DNA of 64,000 bases from Malurus cyaneus samueli (Eukaryota > Chordata > Aves > Passeriformes > Maluridae): the NCBI GenBank assembly GCA_009741485.1, contig CM019218.1, positions 48,785,377 to 48,849,376 on the forward strand, read 5' to 3'. Each line of letters opens with the position of its first letter. The first letter of the stretch is position 1. The notes below the pieces were generated by a model. It made no database searches. It saw only the letters and a list, made by a program, of their open reading frames with translations, and was not told the origin of the DNA. Shown piece after piece: positions 24,201-38,800 of the stretch. Position numbers and translations under genes: made by a program.

Positions 24201-27200
24201 GAATCTTGTTTTGTCCCTAAGGAGTTCTGATCTCATTTCTTCTTCATGTTGGCTGTCTGAGCTCCTATAAGATTCAAGGGAGACCAAGCAGTTTGTATAC
24301 AAATTCTGGGAAAAAGAAAAGGCCTTAATTTATTTTGATCAAAGGATGGCAGTGGGAGAGGCTGAGCCACAGTGGATTAATACACTTTGTAGGCAGTAAC
24401 AAGCCATTAAATAAAGAAAACCCAAAAGAGATAGGTATGGGTTTTTCAAATATAAAAATGCTTTATTGTTAAAGGGTGTTTATAGGGAGAATAGTTATGG
24501 AAATGAAGAGCAAAACTGCATTTAAGTAACTCTTTTATCTGAGTATGACAGACCTGGCTATGTAAGGAGGTAGGTATGAAAGGGAAGAGCATGACTGTGT
24601 GCAGTTCCTTTTGTTGTTTTATTCATACACTGATTTGGCCTCCAGTGATTGCCTGATACACCCATATCATCAGTTAATCTTAAAAGATGGAAATTGTAAG
24701 GAAAAAAAAATTACCTGTAAATTCCTGTAATTTAATCCTGACTAAAGACTTGTAAACAAGAAAATTAGTGAACTTGTTTTGACAGCAGGCTCTCTTTTTG
24801 GATAGGAAAAATCTTGACTGTGACTTCTTTTAGGGATGACTTTTCATCGGTGCCAAAAGACAACATGCAGAGGGATGAAGTCACTGATTCATAGCATGTC
24901 TCCTTTGTTTAAAACAAACAAGCAAAAAAAGCAAACAAGAAACTCCTTTTTCATTTTTCCAAGGCGTAATCTGCTCTTTTAGATTTTAGTAGAAAAATTG
25001 CTGGTAGTATATTCTAGTAAGCAAAGCTGCTAAAGAAGGAGTGATATTTTATATCCAAAATACAGAGGAATTTCCAGTCATACATCTTATGGTATTAATT
25101 GATTTGAGCAAGAGCCACTGGCTCAGGAGAGGTTTTTTGATCTCAAGATGTTTTGCTTTAAGACATTCATAAACTATTTAAAGAATGAATTCTTAAATTT
25201 CTTTTAAAACAGATACATAACAGTGACTTACAATTTTATTGAGGAAACTTGGTAACCTTTGGAAATAACTTCTGTTGTACTCTTAAATGCAGTTCTAGCT
25301 TTTTATTTTTTGGTGCTGACTTACCCTGCAAAAAAGCCTCTTTATGTAGAACCAAGAATTCATTAAGGGACAATTGTCCAGAAAGACAAGATAGTTAAGT
25401 GAGGTACATTGGTTGCAACTAATTTTCTTTATCCACATAGATAATTTCAGTAAATAGTTTGAATAATTAGTATTGCCTAATTGATGATTTCTAATGTTAG
25501 GCATCTTGTTACTAGGAGATAGATGTATCTAGGATTTTCTTGCATCTGAAACAATGTCTATCTTGTTCTGTAAGTGGTTCCCTCAGGAGGGAGCTGTCAT
25601 TTGTCAATATAATATCTTCATAATTTGTTTTACTTGGTTTCTTAACCGTATTTTAGCAGGTTCTGTTATTTACAATGTACATCTTTAAATACTAGTTGAA
25701 AATTTTTCCTTTTAAATGATGGCAACAGTGGTATTTTACAGCAGGCCTTATTTAGAGCAAGGAAGAGTCATAGTGGGGGGGACAAAGAAGGACATGGTTC
25801 AAACCTCAGGTTATCTCATCTTCCAGAAAACTTAATGAATGCAAGTAACACTACCAATGCCTGTTATATTTTTGGAACTGTTATTTGGGAGAGCCAGGGC
25901 TTGTGTGCTGATGTAATTATTATCCTGAAAAAATCCTAAACAGTGTCTCTGTTCTGGATGTCACGTGTTCCCCACAAAATCCATTTCAGAACTGTCTAGA
26001 TTCTGACAAATGGACTTTCATTTTCAAGGAGGGACCACTGAGACTGTGCAACCTATTCCCCTGTGCCAAAATGGTTCTGAAACCTTGTGCTTGACTGCTG
26101 CACAGTCCTGGTGGCAGGGACATGCTGCACGTGACCGGTGCTTTGACAGAAGTGTCTGAAGCGCTGCAGTCTGGCTTTGCTGTTGTAGAACAACCCATGC
26201 ATTTGCCTTTATTCCAGCCAGAGCCCTTCTCCACACATCACCCCGTGGTCACTGATTGCTGCTATGACTTAAAGCATGAGTCACTCAGAGGGCAGTCCCA
26301 CCTTATTAACAGTGCTTGGAATGCTTGCCAGGTGGTGGCCAATAGGAAAGGAGGTTTCCCGTCCTGGGCATCTTCCTCAGGAGTACCATAACCACTAGAA
26401 TATTTCCAAGGTGAAACTGCTCATCATGTGGGAGGAAAAAGCACTTAAAGAAGTCAGGCTTCATTGGGCAGGGTGGGGAGGACAGGCAGAAAAACCATAG
26501 GAAGAGTAGCCAAGGAGTGAAGTGCTGGTGAATAAAACGAAGGAGAAGGAATCCTGGCTTCTACCCCACCATCCAGAGGGTGTTTGTTTATTTAGTCAGT
26601 GTTTCATTTAAGATCCATGTTTCTTGTGCAAACAAGGTAGATGCTGAGCTCTGGCTCCTACAGCTTCCATCTTATTCAAAGGACAGCTCTAGCCTGTAGC
26701 CTCTTGCATCTTCCACTCATGTTGGTGGCCTCTGCAAATGTTCAAAGTCTATGGTTTTCTTTCACAGTCTCACTTTCACGCTTGGAGACTGTTCTTGTCA
26801 TTGGTTTCTTGTACATGAATGCTTTTCCTTTTTTACCTTATTTTCTCTTTTTCCCTGATCCACATCAGTACATCAGCTTCTCTGCTCTGTCACTGACTGA
26901 GCCAGTGTGGGTCACCCTCCACTGTATATGACCACTTACCAGGCTGGATAGGAAATCATAAAGTTTGCATTGGTGTTCCTCAAACATCTAAGATCTGTGG
27001 TTTGGCTTATCACAAAAATAATCACTGACCATTACTGGTCTCACTACCACAAGAGGTACAAGAACTTGGTTTTTAGACATGCTTTCCAAAATCTCAAAGG
27101 GGTTTCCATTACAGTGTCAAACATACCTTTATCAGTTACACTGTGGCAAAGAAATATCATTGCTAAGTTGTGGGGAGATAATAAATGGATTTAATGTATA

Positions 27201-30200
27201 ACTTAAATGGGGGTTTAAAAAGAAAACAGAGGAAATTAAAGCTCTTGCATACATAAATAATTCACAGATCGGTAGGTGCAGTTGCTAGGTATGATAAAGG
27301 ATAATGAAAACAAGAGGGATTTTTGTATCAATGAGGTTAAGATTTGCAAGTCTGAGAAAAATAGAAGGTTTTAAGTGGATTAACACTTGAGGAAGAAAAT
27401 ACCCTGTGTTTATGAATACCCTACAAGAGTTAGTTTGAGTAATGGGAGGTAAAAAACATATTAAAGGTCTTTCCCAGCTGTTGTTCCAGTATTGCTTTTA
27501 GTATATTCACATGTGGATTTGGCTACTCTGGTTTCCAAATTTCCTACATAAAATCTCAGTGAGTCGGTGCAATACGAGGGCAGTTGGAACTAAGACAGTT
27601 CTGGAGACGGTTTGGAAGCTAACACTGATCTGCTAGAGGAAAAACAGAGTGCAGTATAGCATCCTTCCCACAAAGTCAGGGCGTGATTAAGTCAACCAGA
27701 AATTGGAGGTTGGATGTCAGTTTTGCTGGGAGAAATTCTTTATTTGACCCTGTGCAGGAAAGCAGACTAGGTTGTTACAGTGCTGTTTTTGAGCCCTGAT
27801 GTTCTGTGCAAACTACAATTTTCTCACTGCTTTTTGTGTCATGTAGCCTGATAAACTTAGTCTGCCATTCGTTCATATCAATTTCTTTGTTGTTCAATTT
27901 CTTCTCTTTAGGTTCAAGGAAACTTCGACAAAGTTGAATTCAACAGGATGTGCTGGACTCTCTGTGCTAAAAAGAACCTCTCTAAAAGTCCTTTGCTGAT
28001 TAGCGATGAAGATGCATTTAAAGTCTGGGTTATTTTTAACTTCTTGTCAGAGGACAAATACCCTTTAATCATTGTACCTGAGGAGGTAAGAAACAAAAAC
28101 TTTAGTTATTTAACACCAGTTTGCCTAATGTCCCAATTGAACTATGTTAGTGTGGTACTCTCTAGAGATTTAAGAGAAAATATTGCTTAATTTAAAACAA
28201 TTATTCCCCTCTTTTAGTATTGTAAAGCCTCAGGTGCATTTCTCTATCTTCCAGGGTGCATATATGGGGATGTCCACAGGATACTTGAGATATGGATAGC
28301 TCTGTCTGTCATTTAAACAGCCTGGATTAAACAGGATAAACAGGACATGCATGGATGTGGTCTTTAATCACTGCACTTGCTTATAGATGGTTAAAATCTT
28401 GCAAGGTCAATATATTAGTGTGATTCTGAAAGAAAAATTCCCCTCCTCTGCTCTGTGTTACTGTGACTTGCAAGATGATTTCAGTCTCAAGTCACCCTCC
28501 TGATGAAAAGGACAATCCAAACTTTCCTGATACAGTCGGTTTCTGATCCAAACCAGCCAGCCCCTAAACACTCTTTCTTGAAATGAAGGAAAATACCAGA
28601 GGGATCTCTTTCTACTTTCAATTTATGAACAAGTATCAGCAGCGCTCAAATAGGTATTTTAACCCTAAAGCAAGGTTTCAGTATCTCCACTGTTCTCCCC
28701 TTTGGGACGGGTGTGGAAAGAAGCAGAAATAGCAGAACTGTTGGTATAAATAAACCCTTGCAAAACTGTGTATGCAAATCCCAGTGGTTTTCAGTTCAGC
28801 ACTGGAGGACTGAATAATAAATATTTGCAAACTGTTGAACAGCCAGGGATCAAAACAGTCTGATGAACATGCCACTAACAACATAACTGTTGGACTCCAA
28901 GGTGTTGTGCCAAACCCTCAAGTGCAGATAACTCTCCTATCAAAATAAACTGTTCAGTTTTGCTTGCTCACCCACTTTTTAGCAGGAGACTTTCACTCTG
29001 TACAACATTTCTGGTTTTGCCTGACTGGCTCATGCCAGGGCCCTACCTGGCATGCCACATTCCCATGAGAAATGAGACAATCTTCCTGCTTACTTTCCCA
29101 TTTATTTCTGTTGGTTCTGGGAAACAGGATCATGGTTATAAAAGTGAAGACAGCTTTGGTAGCCAGAGCCACTAAAAACTGGGACTCAAATCTATGTCTC
29201 TGGTTTGTCAGTATGTTCCCCACCGTCCAGCATGGCTTACCCGTGGGCAGACATTTCACATTTCCTGACTTGCTGGCATGGTCAAAAGCTTCAGACCTGC
29301 CAGCTCTGGGGTGTTGCTCCCTGCTCCTCCTCTACCAAGCAAGTGCCAGATTTGTGCTGCTGTCTGTAGCTGCTGCCAGGTAATCACAATGTGTCTGTGT
29401 GTTGGCAGATGTGCTGTGGAGTCAGCACTGAACTGAGGTTTTCCAAATGTCCAGATTTTGTATGTGCTGCTGTTTGCTTTCCTTCCATCCTTAATGTCCA
29501 GGGTTAGCCTATATTGCTCTTCTAGTTGGATTATTTTTACAATTCTTACTGTGGATCTGTGTCTGCATATCATTGATTACAACAAGATTTAAATTGTGCA
29601 ATTTGTTTAAAGAAAGCTTACAGAGCCTGACTGACAAAGAAAAGCTCTGTTCTTATCATGTACATTGTATTCATTGTACCTTCACTCAGACCACACAGGT
29701 AATGTAATCAGCTACTGGAGGAATGCTCTCTGTTGAACACACTCCTTTCTGGTTTGCAGTGGTCCTGCATCAGGTTCTCTGTGCCTCTGGAAAGTTTTGC
29801 ATTAACTTATCTACTCTTTGCACAGAATTCCCTAAGTAAATATGCAAAGTCTTAATTTCAGTCAGTTTTGCTTTTTCTTGGATGTTTCATATGTGCCTTT
29901 TTTAAAAATGGCTTGCATATATAAAGTGAGGGAAATTTTACAAAGTGAAGAAGAGAGGAGAGGGGGGATGGAAGCGCTGCAATTCTGTGATGTCGATATT
30001 TTGCTGAGAGCAATGTAAACCTCTAGTGTGTGACTGCAGCTTCCCACCCAGGGAGCAGGCTTGCCTTCCCTGCCTGACTGTTGCTCTTATCGCTGTTGGA
30101 GAATATTGCAACACACAATTGACTGCAGTTTCTGGCTTAAAGATCAGCTGTTTTTGTGGGATCCAGATGTTTCCCCTCCTCCCTCCCTTCCACATTGTTA

Positions 30201-33200
30201 CTGTTTGTTTATTTGTTTTCCACTTTATAAGTAACTGAGAAACTTGCCACATACTTTCAGGTTGGAAGGGTGATCCCTTGAAGATTTTTGCATCCTGCCT
30301 TGTGGATGGCACGACTTCTTACATCTCCAGTGAATGTATTAACAAAATTTCATGTGTTATTACATATGTATCATCGTAAGGATGCCTTTTCTTCCTCCTT
30401 GGAGGAGCTGCTCATAGAGACCTGCTTGGGAGTCTGAATTCCCTCTTTTTCTTTTTGTAATTTTTAAAATGAGATAAGTGGTTTCTGCAGTCAGTTCATG
30501 GATTTCATATCTCATATCTGGGAAAGCCTTCTGCTTGAGTGCTATTTCACCTTATTTGCACAGTGCTGACTAAATACTGAAGCTACTGTCCTTCCTTCTT
30601 GCCCATGTCACGTGCTTTTGCTGGACCTTTCCTGTGCTGGGCCTTTCCTGTTAGACAGCTGAATGTGGTGGGGCTGTTACCCCAGCTACAAAGTGTAGTC
30701 TTGATTCCCCGCCCAAGTGTTGAATGGGCAGCAAATGGGGAATGTGCTGCAGCTCATCCAGAGAAGGGAAAAGAGGCTACTTTGGAAAGGAATCAGAGGT
30801 GCAGCCTGAGAAGAACCTTAGAAAGAGCAAAGTGAGGAAAGCAGTTATCAGGAGAGAATTTCAAAGCAGTGGCGAAGGTGACACAAGGGCCAGAAGTTGC
30901 TTGTTTAGCAAAGACCAGTCTGAAAGCCAGAGGCAATGAGTGGCCTGTGCTCCTCACCTGCTCTGAAAGCAGGGATGTCAGCCCTGCACTTGAGGGAAAT
31001 CAGGTTTGTAAAACCCAATATGGGGAATGGATTGGGTTGGGTTGTGCAGTTTTGGAATGTGACTTCAAGCTTGAGAGGATCTGTCTGTGTTACGGGGAGA
31101 AGTCAGGTAACAGAGACAGGAGCTGATGGCTACAGGGAGCACTGGGCACAGCTGGTGATGGCCCTGCATTCCGATGTTCCTTCTGCTAGCTACTGGTGGG
31201 CAGCTGAGAGCACTTGGGACAGCTGGGAATGAGCAGAGATCCGTGAATGTCTATTTTGCAAAGGTGCTCATGTGCCAAGGCAGAATGCGGGGCCTGGGTG
31301 ACAGCTCCTTCCCCTCCCCACAGCCAGTATTTCCCATTAGATCATCTTGGATGCAGATATCCAAGTGTGTGTTTCATTCAGCTCTTGCAGTCATTATCTC
31401 TTCCATGAGAAGGATAAAATAAAGGAAAAAAGTTGGAGAGAACTGAAGCCATAAGAGGAGAAATATTTCTATTTTGACATGACCTTTCCTTGCAATTCAC
31501 TTATTCGTTACAGACTCATTTGTGTGTCTTGGTATTGTTTAACCAGACATTTTCTGTTTTATAAAGAAGGTTTTCAGACACTTCCCCTTTCTTATTTCTG
31601 GGCATGTGACTGCAGCCTTGGGAATGCTTTATCTCCCCAGAGCTGTGGTGTGTGGTTAGTTGTGTTTCTGGGGCATTGTTCATGGTGAAACTCACAGATA
31701 CACTACAAGCTGCATACTCAGTTTTGTAATCCAATGTTCACCACTTGTTTCAAATAAGCCAAACATATTTGCTACTTTTGGCTTCATGAGGAAAGATTTG
31801 TACAGTCATTTTTCACTTGCCCTCTAATCTTCAACTGTATTAACACAAGGCATTTCTAATCCTCCTAAGAGGACCAATCCTTCTGTGGCTTTTTGTACAT
31901 TTGAAAATTAGGTGATGTTTTCTTAGCCTGAGGAGGTGAGAATCTGATCCAGTGGTGATTCTTCTGGAGGGATTTTTTTAAGAAAAAGTGTTTTTTATTA
32001 CTATATTTGTTTCCTTGTTCTGCAATCTAGTACCAGAAACTGAAACAGTGAATGAAATACTGGGAATTGACTCTTGGCCCTTCAGAAATAACATCAAAAC
32101 TGACATAAAGAGAATGAAAGCTGCTTGCATGGCGTTTTAATTGACCCATGAGCTCTAAAACTTGATGACAGAGCATAGGAAGATTTGTAGTCTCTGAAGA
32201 CTTGATCAGTTCTTCCCATTTCACTGACTTCTTCCTTGATTGCTGCATGAAATACCGTTTTCAGCTCATGTAGCAAGTTGTTTTTTTTACTTGACCTTTA
32301 CTTGACCTTTACTTAATACTGATTTAATTTTGAAAAAAGAAATAAAGTAGTGCCTTACACTGGATAATGAACACGGTTTTGCTGGTGGAAAGGAAGAAAC
32401 AAATATTTGACTTATATTTAAGTGATACTCTGATGGAATGAAAGAAAGGCATTGATAATGACTGTGAGAGAGGATATGATTGCTTTCATGGCTGTTGCCA
32501 GTAACATACACTTCCACACAATTTTATACAATGTGAGTAGAGTTATGAGACTTGCTCTGTTAATGTCACACACCTTATATGAATAGTTGTGAACCAGAAT
32601 ACCCTTGTCTGCTGTGCTCTGCTGGGCATGAAGGCCTGCTTGGCATGATTTTTCTTATTCTAAGAGACCCACTTGCATATCAGAAAAATGTGTGAAAAAT
32701 CTGTGATACTTAATTCTCTATGGAAGAAGGAGTACCTGGAAAAGAAAAGCAAATAGACACTGAAACACAGGGAAAAGAAAGTGCTCTCTGAAAGAAGCTC
32801 CCAAACAGGCCCATGTTAGAGCTCTGTTCTTTATATTACTTTTGATTTCTCTTGGCAAAATTCTAGCTGAAAAGTTTCTGTTGATTTGAGATGGATGCTA
32901 TTTTTAGTAGTGTGGAGCCACTTGGTCCTTACTGGTGTGTGTAGTGTTGACAACTCCCTGGTATTTTTGCACTTGAATTTTGCGTATTTTTTACCTGAAA
33001 GCAAGGTCCCATCAGAATAGCAGCAAACGTCCCTTCACTTTTGCTTTTCAGCATTGCTTTTAAAACACAAGAGTAGGTTTTATTTGAGAAAAGAGACTTA
33101 ATTTGTCAGTTATTTGCTGTGTTGACATGCCTCTGTGGAGGAGGGGAAATGGCACTTGCTCTCAGAGGTTCCTCATTTGAGCATATGTGGAGTGGTCTCT

Positions 33201-35757
33201 ATTTGCTGTCACACTGGTGCAACTTATTTCTTTGTATTTACCTCATACTTCCATATTCATACTGTGCAACAGTCACTGTTCCTGTTGAGCACATATATTG
33301 GATCAACTTTTTCTGGGGACCTTGATTAGCCATGTAATTAACCAAATTCAAGATAAACCTTGAAACTTTTTAAAAAGAATTTTAGAAATTGAATTGTCAG
33401 ATGCACAGGTAATTTTTCAGTTGAGTTACTGTAGTTTAAAGTAATGAATACTTTATGTACTTTAGTGGGATTATAAGATATTTGTGGTCATGTAAGTGAC
33501 TGGTAGATGGAAGTTAACAGATTTAAATGGTTAATTCTATTCTAGGAATCAAAATAAGGTAAAATGTGTACAAATAACATTAAAGAAAACATGTTGGCTT
33601 CTTTTTAGTGTATTATATGATAACGTGTACTAGCCAAGAGCTTTGCATTACTTAATTTTCAGATCATTAGTTTGATCCACATTTTATTCATATGTCTTGA
33701 GCAAAAATGGGGAAAAAATATTCAGGTATGCTCTTTTTGTGTGTTCCATTGTCTGCAAGGGAGTCCTAGTACTCTGAGATAATTACTATAAAGAATTTGA
33801 GAATGTCATGCCTCAAGCACTGTAAGAGGTTGTGAAATCCTGGAACAATGCATTTTAAAGTTAGAGTTCATATTTTTTAATTATATAGTTGAATTTAATT
33901 TATAATTTAATTATTATTACTGTGTAGCATTTTGGCAGGTATATTATCTGCCCTGTTAAGCCAGAGTTATTCAGCTTTCCTTCCAGCAAAAGTCCAGGAT
34001 CATAGTTCAGAACTGATGCTGCTCAAAGGGAATGAGCAGAGTGACAGAATGTGTTTTGAACGTGGGTAAAAATCAAGGTTTTAGGAGGTTTGCTTTGAAA
34101 GAACTTTGCAGTGCTTCTGTACTTGCGTGCCATGGAGGCTTTTTTTGGGTTTTTTTTTTCTTTTTTTTTCTGCAGAGCTTGTCTGGAGTAGGAAGTAAGC
34201 TGCTTCCTGCCCTTAACTGAGTACTGAGGATTTATGGTAGTCAATGCTTGAAAGCCTTGAATTATTTTTTTAACGTAAGGATTTTGGAGAGTGAAAATAA
34301 GCAAAACATTTTTTAGAGTGTGAATTTGAGCACCACTTCTGCAGAGGCCTCTGTTAGACCATAATCTTTGCTAGTAAGAACTGCATGAGGAACTAAAAAA
34401 TACAGAAGTGTCTTTCTTACTTGGTGAAGCTGAAATGAAAAGCAATGCTCCCTACAACTTCTGGAGGCATATTCTGTGCCGGGCTGGCCTGTCTGCTCCT
34501 AAGGGAGACTTCAGGAGGATATGACAGCCACGTCTTGGAGGTGTATGCACTTCCTGTTCATTCAGTGGAGCAGGAATTTTCCTCTTGGCAGTGCAGCAGC
34601 TTTGCAGCTTCTCCATTTTGCTGTAGCACTATCCTGTGCTGCTGGAGTAGGGGCTGAGACCAAGAGAGTCCCTGAGCTGAAATAGTAGGAAAAGTGCATC
34701 GATCTGTAGAGGGTGAATTTGGTAATTTACTGTTCTACTACACACTTGTGTTTCCTGACCATAGCCATGAGGGAAAGGAAGGGATTTATCTGCGCCAGTT
34801 GTAGGAGAGAGAAGCAGCAGCTCCCAAATTAGCATGTGTGCTGCATCAGAACCTTGAGGCCTGGGATCCTTGTGGTGAAATGTACAGGGGGACAAAACCA
34901 CTTCTTTATGCCTTTGTACTCCAGAATCCTTGGGTAGAGACTCGTGTGTGCTCAAGACCGACTGAAAGGTAACTCTGAGCTGTAGCAAGAAGGTCCTCAC
35001 AAATTCTTTTGTTTAAGGAGGCATTAAAAGTATTGTGCACGTGCTCAAAGCTGTAGATGGGCTTAATTTAAAATACTGCAAATGAACAGTGATGAGTTTA
35101 AAACCAACATAAAAAACATGAAGAACCTCAGCCTTCTGTCTCTTTTTCATTCTTGTGTTTGACTAGTGTAACGGTGCGTCTTGGGGTGATTTTATGACGA
35201 TACTCTTATTACTGATCGTCTGCTTTGTGCCCAGAAACGGGTCCTGTAGCTTTAAGTTGGGTCCGGGTGCAGCGCAGGAGCCGGGGGAGCTACGCGAGGG
35301 TTTTGCTCAAGCTCTCCCTCTCTGCGTGCTCGGCTTGCCGAGGGCTGTTGTGTTGCTTTAGCTAGCTTGGTGGTAGCTTAGGCAGTTTTCCCTGGACTAC
35401 GGTAGCAGTTCTTCGGTGACTTCTGTTGTTTCTTCTTGGACTGTTCTGCTTGGCTTTTGGTCGGGGATCAGACAATCCCGGGAGCCGGTGGGTGCGGACC
35501 TGCGGGGACGCCCCATCTCGGCCCAGATCTCGGGAGAAGCTGAACCAACGAAAGGAAGGACTCCAAATGCACTAGCTTTGGCTGCTGCGAAGAGGAGACC
35601 AACAGCGGAGGTTCACCAAGTTCCCCTCTGTATTTTTTCTCCCCCGAGCCGTCGTGTGAGGTCTTTCCTTCCTCCCCGAGACAAGGCCAGCCGCCATTTT
35701 GTTTTCCCAGCATGCGGCCGGCAGTTTCCCCTTCCCCGGGCGTTTTGGGTTCGTTTG

Positions 35758-35809
<52 letters not shown>

Positions 35810-38800
35810 GGTGTGTGTGTATAAGGTTCTGAAGGTTCAATATCTAACAGTTAGTCATTTTTTTCTGTGCCCTGCAGCCACCTTGTTTGTCAGATAAACA
35901 GTTTGGGGTTTTTTTCCTTTCAGCCAGAAAAATTCATTACATATAAGCGGTAAGGGATTGCTGAAAGCCTTTTCTTTAGAGGAAAGGTTCACTCCAGAGT
36001 GTTCTCTCTTAAATTGTCTCTGGGACATGGTGCTATTGCTATTTCCCTGTGCATGGTAATGGTTACAGAGTGATGAAAGAATAAAAGACAAGGATAATTT
36101 ATTTGGGAAAAATAAAGCAGACATGAAAGATTTTTTTCTTTTATTTCTCTTGATTGTATGGGGATTGTATCCAGGATGGAGTGCTTGAGAGCTACAGAAA
36201 AGGGGTCAGGTGTAGATCATACCTTGACAGTTTTTCATTTCATTTCTTTGTCCAGGCTTTTTTTCCTGAGTTGGTGTTATTTATTTATCTATTTATTTAA
36301 TTTAAAAAATTGTTTGCCTTTTGTCTTACAAGACTCCTTTCTGAAACATCTTGCTTTCTCATGTTTCAGTCATCACAGTTGGGAAGCTGTTACAGGGGAA
36401 GGTCCCATGTGTTCAGTAGGAATCTGAAATATTAAATGAGGCTGTCAGGTTCAATTCTGTGTTTTACTGTGAAGAGAGTAGCTTTGGGATGGGCTTGGCT
36501 GTCTAGCTGAGACAGGAGTTTAAAACCTTTGTTGATTAAACAACCTACGTTTAGGGGCCTACATGTGAACATAGGAATATCGCTGTAATGAGAGTCTTTG
36601 GAGAAGCTTAGTTTATAGCTCTGAAACACTTCATTTCCATGCTTGTTGCAAATGATGGGTTTCTGTTTGTGTGTCTGCGTAGATTGAATATTTGCTTAAA
36701 AAAATCACGGAAGCAATGGGAGCAGGCTGGCAGCAAGAGCAGTTTGACCATTACAAGATTGCTCTCAACACCAGTCGAGAGGGTCTCTCTGCGTGGGAGC
36801 TGATCGATCTCATCGGAAGTGGGCAGTTCAGTAAAGGAATGGACAAGCAGACAGTGTCCATGGCAATCAACGAAGTCTTTAATGAGCTCATACTAGATGT
36901 ACTCAAGCAGGTATGAACTACAGAGAAGTAATGTTTTAGAGTGTTTTGTTGCATTTATTAGAAAATGTTCAATTTGTACTTACATTTCTTTACCTTATTG
37001 AATGATGAGAAAGAGGAAATTAGGTAAATTATCTGTTTTTTTTTAATATGAGCTTATTTTTATAAAAGCTATTCAGATTGTTGTAATTGTAGCAATATTA
37101 TGAATGAATGTGAAAAATTTAGAAAGTGAAAGAAGTGGGCTCTGACTTTCTTTATGGCCTTTTTTACACTGGTATCAGCTGCATGTTAGTTGACAGAATT
37201 GCTGCATCATGCTCTCAGTTCTTAACTGGTGACAGCTTTTCAATCTTTGGAAATGCTTTCTTGTAATTTCAGTTATGTTGTAGGAAATGCAGCTGTGCTG
37301 GTGACCACCTCTGCATTCAAACAAGTGGGTCTGAACCAGGGTATTGCTCCAGTCCAGCTGAAAGGTTGGCTTCTAAGTTGCCCTGCTTCAACAGGGCAAA
37401 AAGGTGTGGAAGAGCTCCAGAGGGCTCTCCCTCCTTGTTCTGCTTGGCAGGCTACATGTCTGACAACCTATTTACCTGCACTCAAACTCTGGAAGTCATG
37501 CTGGCCTTTGTATTCTTAAGCAGACTTCTTTCTTCGGATTTCCATGGCTGGATTATCACTCTAAGAATGCCTTTAAAACTGCATTTCTTTCATGGGAATT
37601 GGAAGTACCACAAGGACCTGAAAAGTCACAGCAGAGTTTACCTACAGAGCTGTTAAAAATTGACTTTTACCTGACAAAAGAATTTTTTCCATCTTTGTTT
37701 TCCTGGTGAGGACATAAACAAAGGCTTTTTTTTTGGCAGGCTTTGCTAAGCTGCTCTGAAAAACCATCAGAAAGTCTTGGCACAGGAAATTCTTTCAGAA
37801 TACCCACAGAACAATGCAAAAGTCTATTTTTGTTAACTGCTGGTTGCCTATTGGGAGGTGAGGGCTGGGGACACACACTCATAAAGTCAGTTGAGGGCAA
37901 AGTGAAGTCATTCTGCTGTTTGATACTGTGAAAATAAATTATCCAGTGTCAGATCAGTCCTACTTAAAACTTGCGAAGAAATCAGGTTTCTTTTCAGTTT
38001 TGATACTTCACTGTGTGTCTTCCCCTGCATATTTTTTTGTGTTTTGTTTTGTGTCTCCTTTCTTTCCTCTCTTGATGCCTGGGCTTCTTTCTCAAGGCTG
38101 TCTGAGTTCCTTTGAACAGTTCCTTGATGCTTAAAAATAGTTTGTGCCAAGATTTGGCTCAGCACCTCCTGGGTAGTTTGGACAATTACTGGCCCAATGG
38201 AGAGCAGGGTTCTCTGTGTGATTTCAGTGTCCTGGTAACTTGTTGATTCACAGAATCTCCTGTTTATGGCAGAAATCATAATTGCTTCAAGGTACAAGAT
38301 ACTAATTAATGATACATGATACATGGTCTTGTAACCCAAGTGTCATGCTACCCTTTTTATTGAATGCATCCTGGATCTCAAAGGCTTGTGGAGGGTAGCA
38401 ACAATCGTTAAATTTGTGGTAGCGTTCTGAAAAATGTGTTTTTCATGTGGTAGTTGCTGTGAAAAAGCTCCTGCTTTTTCAAGAACTCTTAGTGGGCTCT
38501 TGGAAGATGAGAAGCAGCTGATACTGAAATAATAGATAAAGGTTTTGCAGAAATTTGAGGGAAAGATATTAGTCTGATCTGGCTTTGGAAGCAAATTTGG
38601 GGAAAATTGCTTCAGGAAGGGAAAAAAAGCTCTGGCTGTAACTTAGAGTGCAAAACATGAAAGATTGAAGCTGCAGGAGTCCTTCACATGGCCTTGCAAC
38701 CACTCTGAGCTCAGCCCCAAGTACAGAGGCGTCAAAGAAAAGCTTTCTCTGTGCATTCCTGGTTTGGAGCAAGGGAGTGGGATGGCACATGGGAATAGGC

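Larger units (their letters stand above)
28086..36682 (+). other. SWAP70 intron 3, 8.6 kb
   Basis: The largest intron, GT-AG. Most is unique AT-rich DNA. It contains a perfect direct repeat of two nuclear-receptor half-sites at 32292-32308 and a GC-rich, LTR-like block with a TG repeat (35167-35830). Confidence 0.85.

Noticed and set aside
35416..35832. 138-codon frame in the GC-rich intron 3 block
   Set aside because: It ends in a Cys-Val run from the TG microsatellite and has no recognisable domain.
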